Shown: in pieces, positions 45,262 through 56,339 of the stretch
How positions within the stretch are numbered: the stretch's first letter is position 1
Layout: the number at the start of each line of letters is the position of its first letter
NCBI GenBank assembly: GCA_028564705.1
Contig: JAPXFQ010000816.1
Span: forward strand, 186,001-250,000
Length of the DNA stretch: 64,000 bases
Reading direction: 5' to 3'
DNA from: Apricaphanius iberus
Taxonomy: Eukaryota; Chordata; Actinopteri; Cyprinodontiformes; Aphaniidae
Notes under the pieces: generated by a model
The model's input: the letters and a program-made list of their open reading frames with translations, nothing else
What the model was told of the DNA's origin: nothing
Databases searched by the model: none
Translations under genes and position numbers: made by a program

Positions 45262-46790
45262 GTTGCCTTTGTAGACAGAGCGGTGAATGGCGGACAGAGT
45301 GAGATTCCACAGGAGGTGAGGGATTTAACTAATAGACCAGATCTGTCTGAAAATCAACAGGAGGAATTATGTGCCCTGCTGCAGAAGTGGGAAAAAGTTT
45401 TTGCCAAGCACGATGAGGACTTCGGCCGGACGGATGCTGTGCAACACCAGATCCCCACTGGTGATGCGGCACCCATCAGGGAGAGGTATCAACCCCTACC
45501 CCCTCTGATGTACAAAGAGGTGAAGTCCTTGTTGTCAGAAATGCTGGAGCAAGGAGTGATTAGAGAGAGCTGTAGCCCTTGGGCTGTGCCCATCGTCTTG
45601 GTAAAGAAAAAAGATGGTAGTTGGAGATTCTATGTTGATTGCAGAAAATTGAATGCAGTAACTCATAAAGATGCCTTACCTTGCCTAGGATTGAGGAGAT
45701 GCTGACCAATCTGAACAGAGCGGAGTGGTTTTCTACCCTTGACCTGGCCAGCGGCTATTGGCAGGTGGAGATGGACCCCCAGGACAGGAAGAAGACTGCT
45801 TTTACCACTCCACTTGGTCTGTTCGAGTTTGAACGCATGCCGTTTGGATTATGTAACGCTCCAGCAACGTTCCAACGGCTTATGCAACAGTGTTTAAGTG
45901 GTCAGATGGTGGAATCACTGCTGGTGTATCTAAATGACATCATTTATTCGCCTGATTTCTCCTCTCACCTTCAACATCTGGAGGAGGTGTTTCAAAGCCT
46001 GTGGCAGCATGGACTGAAGCGGCGGCATGGACTGAAGCTGCGGTTAGACAAGTGTAAGCTTCTGCAACGCCAAGTGAAGTTTCTGGGCCATGTGGTAGAC
46101 CAGAAGGGAGTAAGACCGGACCCAGATAAGATCTCTGCAGTACAGGACTGGCCGACCCCCTCCACGGTGAAACAGGTGCAAGCCTTTTTGGGACTAGCTG
46201 GCTATTACAGACGCTTTGTGGCTGGGTTCGCAAAATTTGCACACCCCCTGAATGTACTGTTAGCAGGCCGCCCGACCGAATAACGGACAGAAGCTCGGTC
46301 GGTTCAGTTGTCCCCCGAGTGCCAAGCATCCTTTGACTCATTAAAGGCAGCACTCACACCGGCTCCTGTCCTAGCGTATGCTGATTACTGTCTCCCGTTT
46401 GTTCTGTACACAGATGCCAGTAACCAAGGCGTGGGGGCTGTATTAGCCCAAGTCCAAGAGTGGGGTAAACGTATTATAGGCTATGTGATCCGTGGTCTAC
46501 ATCCAGCTGAGCAGAATGACGCCAACTACAGCTCTTTCAAATTGGAGCTTTTGGCACTCAAGTGGGCGGTGACTGAAAAGTTCAAAGATTATTTGACTGG
46601 TATGCCATTTACAGTGTATACTGACAATAACCCTGTTGCCCATTTACAGACAGCACGCCTGGGTGCAGTAGAGCAGCGCTGGGTTACCCAGCTTGCTTCT
46701 TTCCATTACAACATCAAGTATCGTACAGGTAAAAGCAATGTGAATGCTGATACCTTGTCCACGTTTCCAGTGACTATTCCAGAGGCCGCA
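45262..46790 (+). pseudogene. Gypsy reverse transcriptase and RNase H
   Basis: RT begins at about 45,400 with the QHQIPTGDAAPIRERYQPLPP entry block. VPIVLVKKKDGSWRFYVDCRKLNAV follows, then a 1-base frameshift at about 45,680. The second frame gives FSTLDLASGYWQVEM and FGLCNAPATFQRLMQ. The catalytic box at 45,927-45,938 reads Tyr-Leu-Asn-Asp, where Tyr-x-Asp-Asp is required. RT ends with the GLAGYYRRFVAGFA block and an in-frame TAA at 46,281. RNase H follows in the same frame with FVLYTDASNQGVGAVLAQ and TDNNPVAHL, its Asp and Glu residues apparently kept. A local duplication (KRRHGLK twice) sits near 46,020. Confidence 0.92.
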
Positions 46791-48110
46791 TTTTCTGCAG
46801 CTGTGGAGCTAACCCCTTGTGGAGAGAGTGAGGAGTGGGCTGATGGTGAATGGGAAACGGCTCAAGCTAATCACCCTGACATCCAAGCAATTAAGGGGTA
46901 TGTGGAAAGACAAGTAAAACCCTCAGGATTGGAACGACATGTTTTGTCCCATCGAGCCCAGAAGATGCTTCAACAATGGAAGAGGCTTCGTAGCAAGGGT
47001 AATTTACTGTGTCGGAGGGTGATCGACCCCCATTCCAATGAAGAGCATTTCCAGATTGTGTGTCCCAGTTCCAGATACCAAGAAGTTTGGAGAAAGACCC
47101 ACAAGGCAGCTACCCATGCTGGTGTGTACCGGACCTTGTCCCGGATACGGCGAAAATTCTACTGGCCGGACCAGGAGGGGGAGGTACATCATTTACAACA
47201 GGGTTGTATCGTCTGCAGCTTGCAAAGGGAGAAGGTAGAGTCCAGGGCTCCACTAAACACCATTACTGTGTCTTATCCCTTATATAGGAGGTGATAGGTT
47301 TAGATTTTTTATCACTTGGTCGGCCCACGGATGCTTACCAGAATGTTCTGGTAGCTACAGACCTATTCACTCGGTTCGCCTGGGCCATTCCAACACGTGA
47401 TCAGACAGCTCAGACCACAGTGAGAGCACTGTGTACACACGTCAGCCAGCCCTCTGGCTGTCCGGCCCGGTTTCACTCTCACCGTGGCCCTAACTTTGAG
47501 TCAGCCTTGATGAAGCAGCTTTGTGACACCTACCGCATAACCAAAAGCCGCACAATACCATACCATCCGGCAGGAAATGGTAGTGCAGAGCGCTTTAACC
47601 AGACGTTGTTGAGCATGCTTTGCTTACTGGAAACAGCTAAGCAGAATCGTTGGCCTGAGCATATTCCTGAGTTAGTACAGGCTTTTATCAACACAACACT
47701 TAGCTCAACAGGCTATGCTCCCTCTTTCCTCATGTTTGGCAGGCACCTGCGGCTCCCTGTAGACATAGAACTAGGGGTGGGCCCCCAACAATCTCGTCAC
47801 CAGCTAGGTGGGTGGGTGAAAGATCACCAACGGAGACTTTCCTCAGCCTACAGCATAGCGAGGAAGAGGATGGGCGAGTCAGCTTCTCAGCAGAAACAGC
47901 ATTATGACAGAAGGGCTAAAGCTATGCCACTGCTGCCAGGAGAGAGGGTATGGGTGCAGGAGAGAAACATGTAAGGCAGAGGGAAATTGTGTACATGGTG
48001 GATTGCTAACCCCTATGTGATTTTGGACAAGGTGGGGGACACGGGGGTGGTCTACAGGGTACAACCGGAGAAAGGTGGCCGTGAACAGACATCTCAAGAT
48101 GTGACAGTGT
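46791..48110 (+). pseudogene. Gypsy integrase, catalytic Asp replaced
   Basis: The zinc-binding domain shows THAGVYRTLSRIRRKFYWP and a C-x2-C (CIVC) near 47,210. After a frameshift at about 47,285, the core starts with the first Asp (GLDFLS). The second should be Asp in an H-S-D-x-G block; here codons 47,474-47,482 read His-Ser-His, so that Asp is lost. The Glu remains in NGSAERFNQ. An in-frame TAA at 47,972 precedes the C-terminal barrel part (GRGKLCTWWIANPYVILDKV, TGVVYRVQPEKGG). No chromodomain is seen. Confidence 0.9.
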
Positions 48111-48165
48111 GGAGGTCCTGTCACTCTGGCCCTGGCCATGTGCCCTGGCTGCTTGGCCACAAGGA

Positions 48166-48232
48166 AATCCCTTTGGCTGAATGGTTAGTGCGCATGACTT
48201 GTGGGAATCGAATCCCACCCGGGCCCTCATTG
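48166..48232 (+). other. tRNA-like segment at the Gypsy/retrovirus junction
   Basis: ttggctgaatggttagtgcg resembles a tRNA A box, and gggaatcgaatcccacc resembles a B box and T-loop, about 35 bp apart. The cloverleaf does not close properly, so it is not a working tRNA gene. It may be a SINE head or a tRNA-derived piece left at the junction. Confidence 0.4.
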
Positions 48233-48235
48233 TGT

Positions 48236-50861
48236 ACCTTGCCACACTATGTCCATTGAAAAGTGTTCCCCTATTGTGTTTGTTAAAATTGGTCCATCAA
48301 CACTAGACACAATTTTCTGTCCTCCTTTTTCATTGCAAGCCACGCACGCCTCTTTAAGTTCTTTAAAAATAGCTTTCAGTTTAGGCACAGCTATTTCTGC
48401 TTCTCTGAGCTCGATTTTTGTTCTCTGCAATCCAATGTGTCCATACTCCTTATGCACATATTTGACTAATTCTCTATGAGTTTCCATATCACATGTATCA
48501 CAGAGAATTTTTGGGAAAAATATTCCTCTCATCTGTGCGATTTTGTCAGCAAGTGCATTCCCTTCATAGTCTGAGCCTTGATTTTTTTGTGTGGCTTCTG
48601 ACATTCTCAATTTGCACTTTAATTTTTCTTATGAATTCAGCTACAAGATTTTATAAGTGTTTGTGTGCTAGTTTCTTTCCATTTTTAATGGTAAAGTCTC
48701 TGCTGTCCCAATCTGGCAGGTTTCTTGCAATTCCATCATGCACATAGATTGAATCAGTTATAATCTTTATTTTGGACAGTTTGCACTTTTCTGCATTAGA
48801 AAAGGCCTGCACTACGGCAGTAAGTTCAGCTATTTGCGCAAAAGCTGGAAAAACTTGTGGTTTTACCCCTGTGTTGTTGCACAACTGCACATTTAGAGTT
48901 GATTCCATCTTGCAAGATCTTTGAACCATCTGTGTAATAAATTACTTCTGGCACAAACAGTGTGACCTCTTGTTTAACTGCCTGTGGTTTCACAGGTTTT
49001 GGTGACACGTACAATTGTGGATCTAACAGCATGGTTTCCCACTTTGACCAGTGCGATTGTAAAGCCCTCCCAGCCACAGCGGTATTCTTTGTAAGTTCTT
49101 TTACAACCCCTGTCACAGAGTTCATGCGTGTGTTCTTCTCACCTCTCAGTGCGATAGCCATCGGGTACGCTTGGAACAATGCAGAGTTCCTGTGTCCCTG
49201 CTAAACTTCCTTTCCGCGGGGTTAAAACGTGCATTCTTAATGCATATGACCCCTGTTTCACCCTCGTTGGAAAAATAAACGACCGCACCATTATCATTAT
49301 TATGACACTTCAGGTGTCAAAACAAGATCAACTGAATAGTTCCTCTGTGAAAGCGCGATTTTGCTCGCTTCCACGAGTTCCACCAAATTACCATATTCAA
49401 GTATTTCTTCTTCATTTAACAGTCTGTTAAACACTTGAAGTTTCTGACCTTCTGATCTCTTTCTGAAACCTCGTTTTAAATCCACGAGGTTTGCTACATG
49501 TACTGCATAAATTGGGATATTTCCAGCTATAAACTGAAATTTCCCTAGGACTCGTTTTTACTCCAACTGATCTTTCGGTGGAGTTATCTCTTTTAAGTAG
49601 TTATCTGTGAGTTGGATACCAGATCCATCAATTTTGAACCCCAAATAAGTCACTTCAGTGCATGCAATTTGGGAATTTTAATTCCAATTTTCAGGCCTGC
49701 ATCACTTAGCTTTTTGATCAGCCTTTCCAATTGATCTAGGTGCTCTTCTTCATCATCTGATGAAAAGAATATGTCATTGATGTACTGGACCACATTTTCT
49801 CCTTTTAGAAGCTGTGATATTCTGTCTTGGAACACATTGGGTGAATTGCAAAACCCTTGCGGTAATCTACACCAAGAGAATGATTTTTCATCAATTGTAA
49901 ATCATGTTTTAAAATTAGATGATTCTGTTAGTGGAATACTCCAGAATCCGTTTGCAAGATCAAGACAGGTTTTAAACTTTTTAAGGCCTAGCGCTAAAAG
50001 AGCTTTTCCTGGGTCAAAAAGATTTCTCACATCTTTGATGGTGACTCTGTTTAGTTCTTTAAGGTTCTGAACCAAACAAAATGTGCTTTCGGTTTCGCGA
50101 CGGATTAGCAAGCTGCATGGTGCTTCTGATATTTGTTTTAAAACCTGTTTCCACTAATTCATTAATGGTCTGCAAAATGTCCTTTTTTCCTGCTCCAATA
50201 GGGTACTGTTTCTGTTTACCAGGCATAGCTCCTCGAATCTCATAAGGCTCTGTTTTCATCAATCAACAATCATTTTTAAATTTGGAATAATTTGCTTTAC
50301 TCAGAATCTCCTCCACCCTAATTTTGTCTTTTACATATGATTTATTTACCTGCTCTTTGAGTTCATCCTCCACTCTAACCACTTTCATGAAATTGGAATG
50401 GGCTTTCAGCTTAAGAACATCAAATAGACTAAACAAATTTGAAGCAGATTTCATGTATTTGATTCCTGTTTTGTCTTTGTATAGAGGTTCTTTTTCAATA
50501 TTGCCATTTGCATGTTGAGTATTTAATGTTCCAAGTCTTTCTTGTTCATTTACTTCAGTTTTTGCTGAAATGTCAGCCCAGTGTCTATAATAAATTCATG
50601 ATTATTGACAGTTGCAGTGAGCCAGCCATCCTTTATTTGGTGTTGCATTTAATTGCCTGTTTTATTTCTGAGACCATTTTTGATTGTAGTGTCTCCTCTT
50701 TTGGACACGTTCCTTCCTCTCCTCTTGGGACATTTTTGCCCATTCTTCTGCAGGGATTAAATGAGGAGCGGAGTTTTTTGAATCCCTCGATTGTTGGGAT
50801 CTGGGTTGTTCGGTTCGTTTGTTTGTGAGCTCTGATTTCTGATCTCCCCCTGACTGGCTTC
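48236..50861 (-). pseudogene. Endogenous retrovirus pol (protease, RT, RNase H, integrase start), degraded
   Basis: On the minus strand, a protease-type Asp-Thr-Gly lies at about 50,590, followed at once by a one-base slip. RT spans about 50,250-49,600. Its first catalytic block (CLDLANG) is present, while the main box near 49,780 reads Tyr-Ile-Asn-Asp instead of Tyr-x-Asp-Asp. RNase H appears near 48,930 (Tyr-Thr-Asp-Gly) and 48,780 (Thr-Asp-Ser). The integrase zinc domain, with a correct His-x4-His and Cys-x2-Cys, is at about 48,360-48,490. The frame ends at the first strand of the core, where the Gypsy block begins. Stops and shifts are numerous. Retroviral class is not resolved. Confidence 0.85.
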
Positions 50862-51434
50862 TGAGGAATACTATATATTTGTGAACACTTTTATTTACAT
50901 TCTTGTATAATCTGCTTTACGTACATGTTGGTAAACATTTTTATATGTAGTTTCATATAAACTGCCTTATTATTTCAGAAAGGAACAAAGCTGGTTTCAC
51001 AGTGAAGGACAACTTGTTTTCACAGAGACGTATTGTACCAGAACAGGGTTTGAAGTGAAAACAATCTTACATTTGTACCAGGCTTTTACAACAGTCATAA
51101 ATACCAAGTTGTGTTTAGGAAATTACCCAGTTGTGTAGAAACAGGAAGAAAGATAGTTTAGGACCCCCATAAAAGCGGGTGTTTGCAAATAAAAACCTCC
51201 TGATCGGTTTGGTAGTCAGTCAGACTTTGGTCTGGCTCCATCTGAACTCAGGTGCTAAATGAAACAGAATTCTGTTGTGTGATTGTGTTGTTTCTCTCTG
51301 TCTCTGAGTTTTATTCTGAAAAGGTTCCGCTGAGGAGCGTTGGGTCCTCTAAAAACATACAGATAACAGTTTTTGATTGACGAAGGAGTTTATCCAGCAA
51401 AAGTAGTAAAGAGTAAAAGTTTTCAACCCCGACA
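50862..51434 (+). mobile_element. Solo LTR, 573 bp, with perfect 4-bp target duplication
   Basis: It begins tgaggaatac and ends accccgaca (TG...CA). The tetranucleotide cttc flanks both sides (50,858-50,861 and 51,435-51,438). A TATA-like cataaaag lies at 51,168-51,175 and AATAAA at 51,188-51,193. It is inserted within the gag/protease coding part of the retrovirus, in the opposite orientation, and differs in sequence from that retrovirus's own 3' LTR, so it came from another family. The open frame reported across its right edge mixes gag with LTR sequence. Confidence 0.88.
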
Positions 51435-52755
51435 CTTCACAATAATTCGAGCTTCTGCTTCGCATGGAAGCTTGGCTCAAGTTGCTTCTTTCCGGCTGTA
51501 CCGTTTGTCTGTAAGATGTGTGTCCCCCTTTCAACCTCTCTCTCAGGCAGTGGTCTTCAAGATCGTATGATTCTGGATTTATTTGAGGCCCATATTGGTC
51601 AATGATGCTCTGATCCCTCTTCCTACACCCATTCTGATAAAAATCATAGCCAGATCCTATGTAGGAATCTTTATACGGTCTAGTCCAGCCTTGTCTCTCA
51701 GTAATTTTTCTACTGATTGGTGCTGATTGTATGTCTGCCATCTCTCCAGCTGTCACTGGATACCAATCAGGCGGAGAATTAAAGGCTGGTTTGCGCACAT
51801 ATTTCTGATCTACTGTGAGGGGAGCAAATCGGGTATCACCTTGTTCATAAACATTTTCCCAACAGGGGGGTGCTACAGGATTGAACTTTTTGTGATCATA
51901 CCCTTTGGAACGTTATTAAGAGCATGCATAGTTTTATTCCTTCTCTGTGGGCGGAGTTACAGACGGCTGCATCAACGCTATGTGCCTCTGGATGGAAGAT
52001 TGGGTCCTTCTGCGGAGTCGGTACTGCGATCTCACTATACCTTACTCGTGCACACGCCGATGGACGTTCTTGTGCGGTTTCTGACAGCTCAGACAACGCT
52101 GCTTCAAATGTCATCTTAGCACGATGCTCATCACCTTTCCTGGTCAAAATCACTAATTCAGTCAGATGATCAATATGATCCCATGGTCTACAGTAAGCAA
52201 TGCTTTTTAGAGTTGTTTTCTGAGAAATTCCAGCCACATTTGTCGAGTAAATAGTTTTAAAGAACACCTGCGCGATGTCATTTTCATTTCCTGATGTGAT
52301 TGCTGGCAACAGGTATGATTCGAGTTTGGTTTTAGCTCTTTGTGGATCTACAGGGATTAGGATCGCTTCTGAAATGCGGTCCGATGCTTTTCCTAGTTGA
52401 TCTTAATTTAATGTGATCGATTGAGGCAAATTTCCCAAAGAGTTCTGCGTCGAGCTTTCAAATAAAACGTTAAGGCGCTGCTGGCCGACTAATCTCCTGA
52501 GCTCACCCAAAGCTGTCCCTCCAGCAGGAGATTCCAGCATAAGCTCTGCGTCTACCAGCGTAATGTACAATACATTGCTCGCACATTGCGGTAAGATGTT
52601 GGTAAGAGGTCGTCCTTCAAAGCGTATTTTAAGTCCTCCTACCTCTTCATAACACAGCTCCGTTTGCGGTCCTGGCTCGTCCTCATTTAAAGGACATATC
52701 AGAGCCATAATTTGCGCTGCATTCGATGGATTCTGTGCACAAACAGGTCCTTCAC
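51435..52755 (-). pseudogene. Endogenous retrovirus gag-like gene, degraded
   Basis: Three minus-strand pieces (52,403-52,750, 51,896-52,309 and 51,439-51,798) read in order with stops between them. The middle piece carries a helical, capsid-like composition. The last is rich in Arg, Gln and Ser, as in a nucleic-acid-binding end, but I saw no zinc knuckle. The assignment rests on position upstream of pol in the same strand. The 5' end is cut off by a Tc1 fragment at about 52,755, and the 3' end by the solo LTR. Confidence 0.6.
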
Positions 52756-52759
52756 GTGT

Positions 52760-53066
52760 TTGAGCATGGAAGGTCCTCAACCCATCAGCAGGACTTATAC
52801 CTGCTCCTTTGTGCAAGGCGGAAAAGGCTGAGCACTGTTTGTGCCCTACTGAATGACCTCCAGAGGGCCACTGGTGTGAATATCTCTACCCAAACAATCA
52901 GGAAATGACATCATGAAGATAGCCTGAGGGCCCGACGTCCTGTAGTGGGCCCTGTGCTCACTGCCCAGCACCATGGAGCTCGACTGGCATTAACTCAAGA
53001 ACACCAGAATTGGCAAGTCCGCCACTGGCGACCTGTACTTTTTACAGACGAGAGCAGGTTCCCCCT
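52760..53066 (+). pseudogene. Tc1-like transposase fragment (middle part)
   Basis: The plus strand reads QQDLYLLLCARRKRLSTVCA, then NDLQRATGVNISTQTIRK, a stop, and then [19 protein letters not shown] and [11 protein letters not shown]. These are the second helix-turn-helix and the first catalytic Asp block of a Tc1 subfamily different from the two fragments at 22 and 26 kb. The fragment is bounded by retrovirus gag on one side and L2 on the other. Confidence 0.88.
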
Positions 53067-53074
53067 GAGTCCGA

Positions 53075-53480
53075 CCTACCAATCCTGACAATAGGAACCA
53101 GCCAAAGAAAGGACACAGCAGAGAAAGAAAATATCAAGGAGGACCTACCTTTTGTTGAACCCGGCTTCCCTCGACGTTTTCGTCTGTTGATCTCCCCGTT
53201 TTCCCAGGAGGGATGTCCAACCATTCCCGATCGGACCAGTGAAGACATGTTTAGCCGCATGCTGTCATTTCATCGATGGTTGTCTGAGTGGTGTCCAGCA
53301 AACGTTGACTACATCGATAATTGGAAAACTTTTTCGGGATAACCTGGTCAGATCAGGAGAGACGGCATCCATCCCACTTTGTATGGAGCAGCTCTTCTTT
53401 TTAGGAATCTGGAAAGATTTATTAGTCCTTCAAAACACTGACAAACCAGGGTCCAGACCAGGAAGCAGAGTCGTAGTTTA
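53075..53480 (+). pseudogene. L2 ORF1, end of the SGNH-esterase domain
   Basis: After an N-terminal stretch with [17 protein letters not shown] sequence, the frame gives [17 protein letters not shown]. After a stop and frame change it gives RRDGIHPTLYGAALL at about 53,355-53,400. The Asp-x-x-His pair of SGNH hydrolases is kept; the Ser nucleophile block is missing because the copy is truncated upstream. Confidence 0.75.
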
Positions 53481-53599
53481 ACCCACCTCTCTGCAGCCTC
53501 TGTACTGTTACCCACTCAATACCCCATTGAGACAGTGTCTTGCCCACGACCAAAATCAAATAGACTAAAAGTTAACCTGACAAAAACAAACTATGAAAG

Positions 53600-56215
53600 T
53601 TTGTTTTTGAGTCTTTGTCCTCAAAGACTTTAATCGTAAATGACTTGATATGTGATGATAAAATTGATCAGAAACCTGGCTGCAGCAGGAGGATTTTGTA
53701 ATTATAAATGAGTCAACTCCTTCCAATTATCAAAATTTTCACATTCCTAGAAGTACTGGGCAAGGAGGAGTTGCAACGATGTTTCATTCAGATTTACAAA
53801 TTCGCCCTAGACCAATTATTAACTGCAGCTCTTCAGAACATCTAATCCTTAGTTTTCCTCATCCAAGCTGCAAAACATTAAAACCACTTTAGTTTGTTGT
53901 TTTGCATCGTCCACAAGGCCCTTACTCTCAATTGTTGGACCAGATCTTAGATTTTTATCTGATTTAGTATTAAACATTGATCAGGTAATTATAATAGGGG
54001 ATTTCAATATTCACATGGACATTGAAAGTGATAGCCTAACTGCAGTATTTAATATTATCTTAGACTCAATTGGCTTTACTCAGAAAGTGAAGGGACCCAC
54101 ACACTCTGCTCAACACACTTTAGACTTTGTACTGACATACGGCATTGAGTGTGATGAACTAATAGTCCTCCCACATAACCCAGTCCTATCTGACCATTTT
54201 TTTGATAACCTTTGAATTTACTTTAACCAACGTTCCAAAATCTGAAAGAAAATTTAATTGCAGTAGAACTTTATCAGACAGTGCTGTAACAAGTTTTAAA
54301 GAATCTGTTCCATTCTTGCTTCACTATGTGTCTCAGAATACCACAGTGGACCGCAGTAATTCCAACACTAGCCCTTCAGAAATTGATGGTCTGGTTCAAA
54401 GTATTACTTCCTCCCTGTGTTTGGCACTAAACAGTGTAGCCCCCTTAAAAAAGAAGGTAATCAGCCATAGGAGGTTGGGTCCCTGGTTTTGTGCAAAGTT
54501 GCGTACTTTAAAGCAGAATACAAGGAAACTGGAGAGAAAATGGTGCCCTACACACTTAAATTATTCCTTTCTAACCTGGAAAAGTAGTCTACTACTTTAT
54601 AAAAACGCCCTTCGAAAAGCTAAAACAGCATATTTCTCCTCATTAATAGAGTTAAATAATAACAATCCTAGGTTTCTTTTTAGTACAGCTGCCAAACTTA
54701 CACAGAGTCATAGCTCTGTTGAGCCAACTATTCCCCCTTCTCTCAGTGGTGATGACTTTATGGGATTCTTCATAAATAAATTCTATTAAAAATAAAATCA
54801 TTGGCATTCTCTCAAACTTGATTAACTCTGGTTCAGTAAATGAGGCAGTATCAGAGAGAACTGTAGAACCATGTCTATGTTTGTACCGTTTTGATTCTGT
54901 TGAACTTTCGGAATTATCACAAATATTAGCTTAATCTAAACCCTCAAATTGTATGTTAGACCCAATACCAACCAAAGCATTTAAGGAAGTGTTCCCTCTG
55001 GTTACTGGCCCTATCCTAGACATGATGAATCTATCTTTAATAAATGGATATGTGCCACAGGAATTTAAGGTTGCTGTAATTAGGCCTTTACTTAAGAAAG
55101 CCTCCCTGGATCAAGATGATTTAGCTAACTACAGACCTATATCTAACCTTGCTGTCTTATCCAGAATTCTTGAGAAAATAGTTGCTAATCAAGTATGTGA
55201 GCATCTAAAGAGCAACAACCCGTTTGAAGAATTTCAGTCAGGTTTTAGAGCTCATCATAGCACTGAAACAGCACTGGTGAAAGTTACCAATGATATTCTA
55301 ATGGCCTCAGATAATGGATTTGTGACTGCTCTGGTCTTGTTAGATCTCAGTGCTGTTTTTGACACAGTCGATCATAATATTCTCTTAGAAAGGCTTGAAC
55401 ATGTTGTAGGGATCAAGGGAACAGCACTAGGCTGGTTCAAATCATATCTGTCCGACAGATTCCAGTTTGTTAATGCCAATGATACATCATCTTCACACTC
55501 AAGGGTTACCTGTGGAGTACCACAGGGTTCTGTGCTTGGACGTTACTATATACATGCTTCCAATTGGTAAAATAATTAGACAACATGGAATGAATTTCCA
55601 CAGGTATGCTTATTATACTCAATTATATTTATCCATAAAACCTGATGAAACCAATTAGTTTGGTAGATTAGAAGCATGTCTGGAAGACATAAAAACCTGG
55701 ATGACTGAATTTTCTACTTTTAAATTCAGACAAGACAGAAGTTGTTGTCTTTGGACCAGAAGCTTAAAAAAGGAAACGGCTAAGTCAATCACTTAATCTG
55801 GATGGTATTAATTTGGCCTCTGGTAATAATGTAAAGAACCACCGTATAATTTTTGACCAAGACATGACAATTAAATCCCATATTAAAAAGGTTTCTAAGA
55901 TTTCTGTCTTTCACCTCCGGAATATTGCTAAAATTTGAAACATACTGTCCAGGAGTGATGCAGAGAAACTAGTCCATGCATTTGTTACTTCAAGGCTGGA
56001 CTACTGTAATTCCTTATAATCAGGAAGTCCACGAAATGCAATTAAAAGCCTTCAGTTGATCCAAAATGTTGTAGCAAGAGTTCTGATGAATATTAAAAAG
56101 ATCACATTTCTCCTGTTTTGGCTTCTCTCAGCTGGCTCCCTGTTAAATTCAGAATAGAGTTTAAGATCCTCCTGCTTACTCATAAAGCCATTAATAATCA
56201 AGCTCCATTGTATAA
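53600..56215 (+). pseudogene. L2 ORF2: endonuclease and reverse transcriptase, frameshifted
   Basis: Endonuclease blocks are readable across frames: RSTGQGGVATMFHSD, IGDFNIHMD and LSDHF. RT blocks follow: [71 protein letters not shown] with the first Asp, and [10 protein letters not shown]. In the catalytic box at about 55,605 the expected Tyr-Ala-Asp-Asp reads Tyr-Ala-Tyr-Tyr, so both catalytic Asp are gone. The C-terminal ILSRSDAEKLVHAFVTS block is at about 55,940. Confidence 0.92.
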
Positions 56216-56339
56216 GAGAAGTGATTGTTGTTTAGAATGTTGGAGGACAGACTGTTCTCTCTTCTACTTTTCTCTTCTACCACTCTCCAGATATATTTTT
56301 TTCTGCTGTTATTGTGATTGTTAACCGAGTTTTCTCTTA

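Larger units (their letters stand above)
43657..48150 (+). mobile_element. Ty3/Gypsy retrotransposon body, LTR-less
   Basis: Gag, protease, RT, RNase H and integrase follow in Ty3/Gypsy order on the plus strand. The body begins abruptly inside gag at about 43,657 and ends after the integrase C-terminus at about 48,110-48,150. I found no LTR at either side. Degraded retrovirus coding on the minus strand flanks both edges (env to the left, integrase to the right). At least three frameshifts and four stops interrupt the genes. Confidence 0.9.
53067..56215 (+). mobile_element. L2-clade LINE, second long copy, decayed
   Basis: It starts inside ORF1 and runs through ORF2 to the C-terminal segment (PVKFRIEFKILLLTHKAINN), where it stops at about 56,215 without a 3' untranslated region. 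It is the same clade as the minus-strand copy at 17,690-21,840, sharing many peptide blocks but with different mutations, so the two are independent insertions. Confidence 0.92.

Noticed and set aside
51349..51798. Single 149-residue gag ORF
   Set aside because: Its last third is solo LTR sequence beyond the cttc duplication; only the part above 51,435 belongs to gag.
41451..52755. Replication-competent provirus
   Set aside because: The 5' LTR is absent, all genes carry stops or shifts, catalytic positions are changed, and two foreign elements interrupt it.
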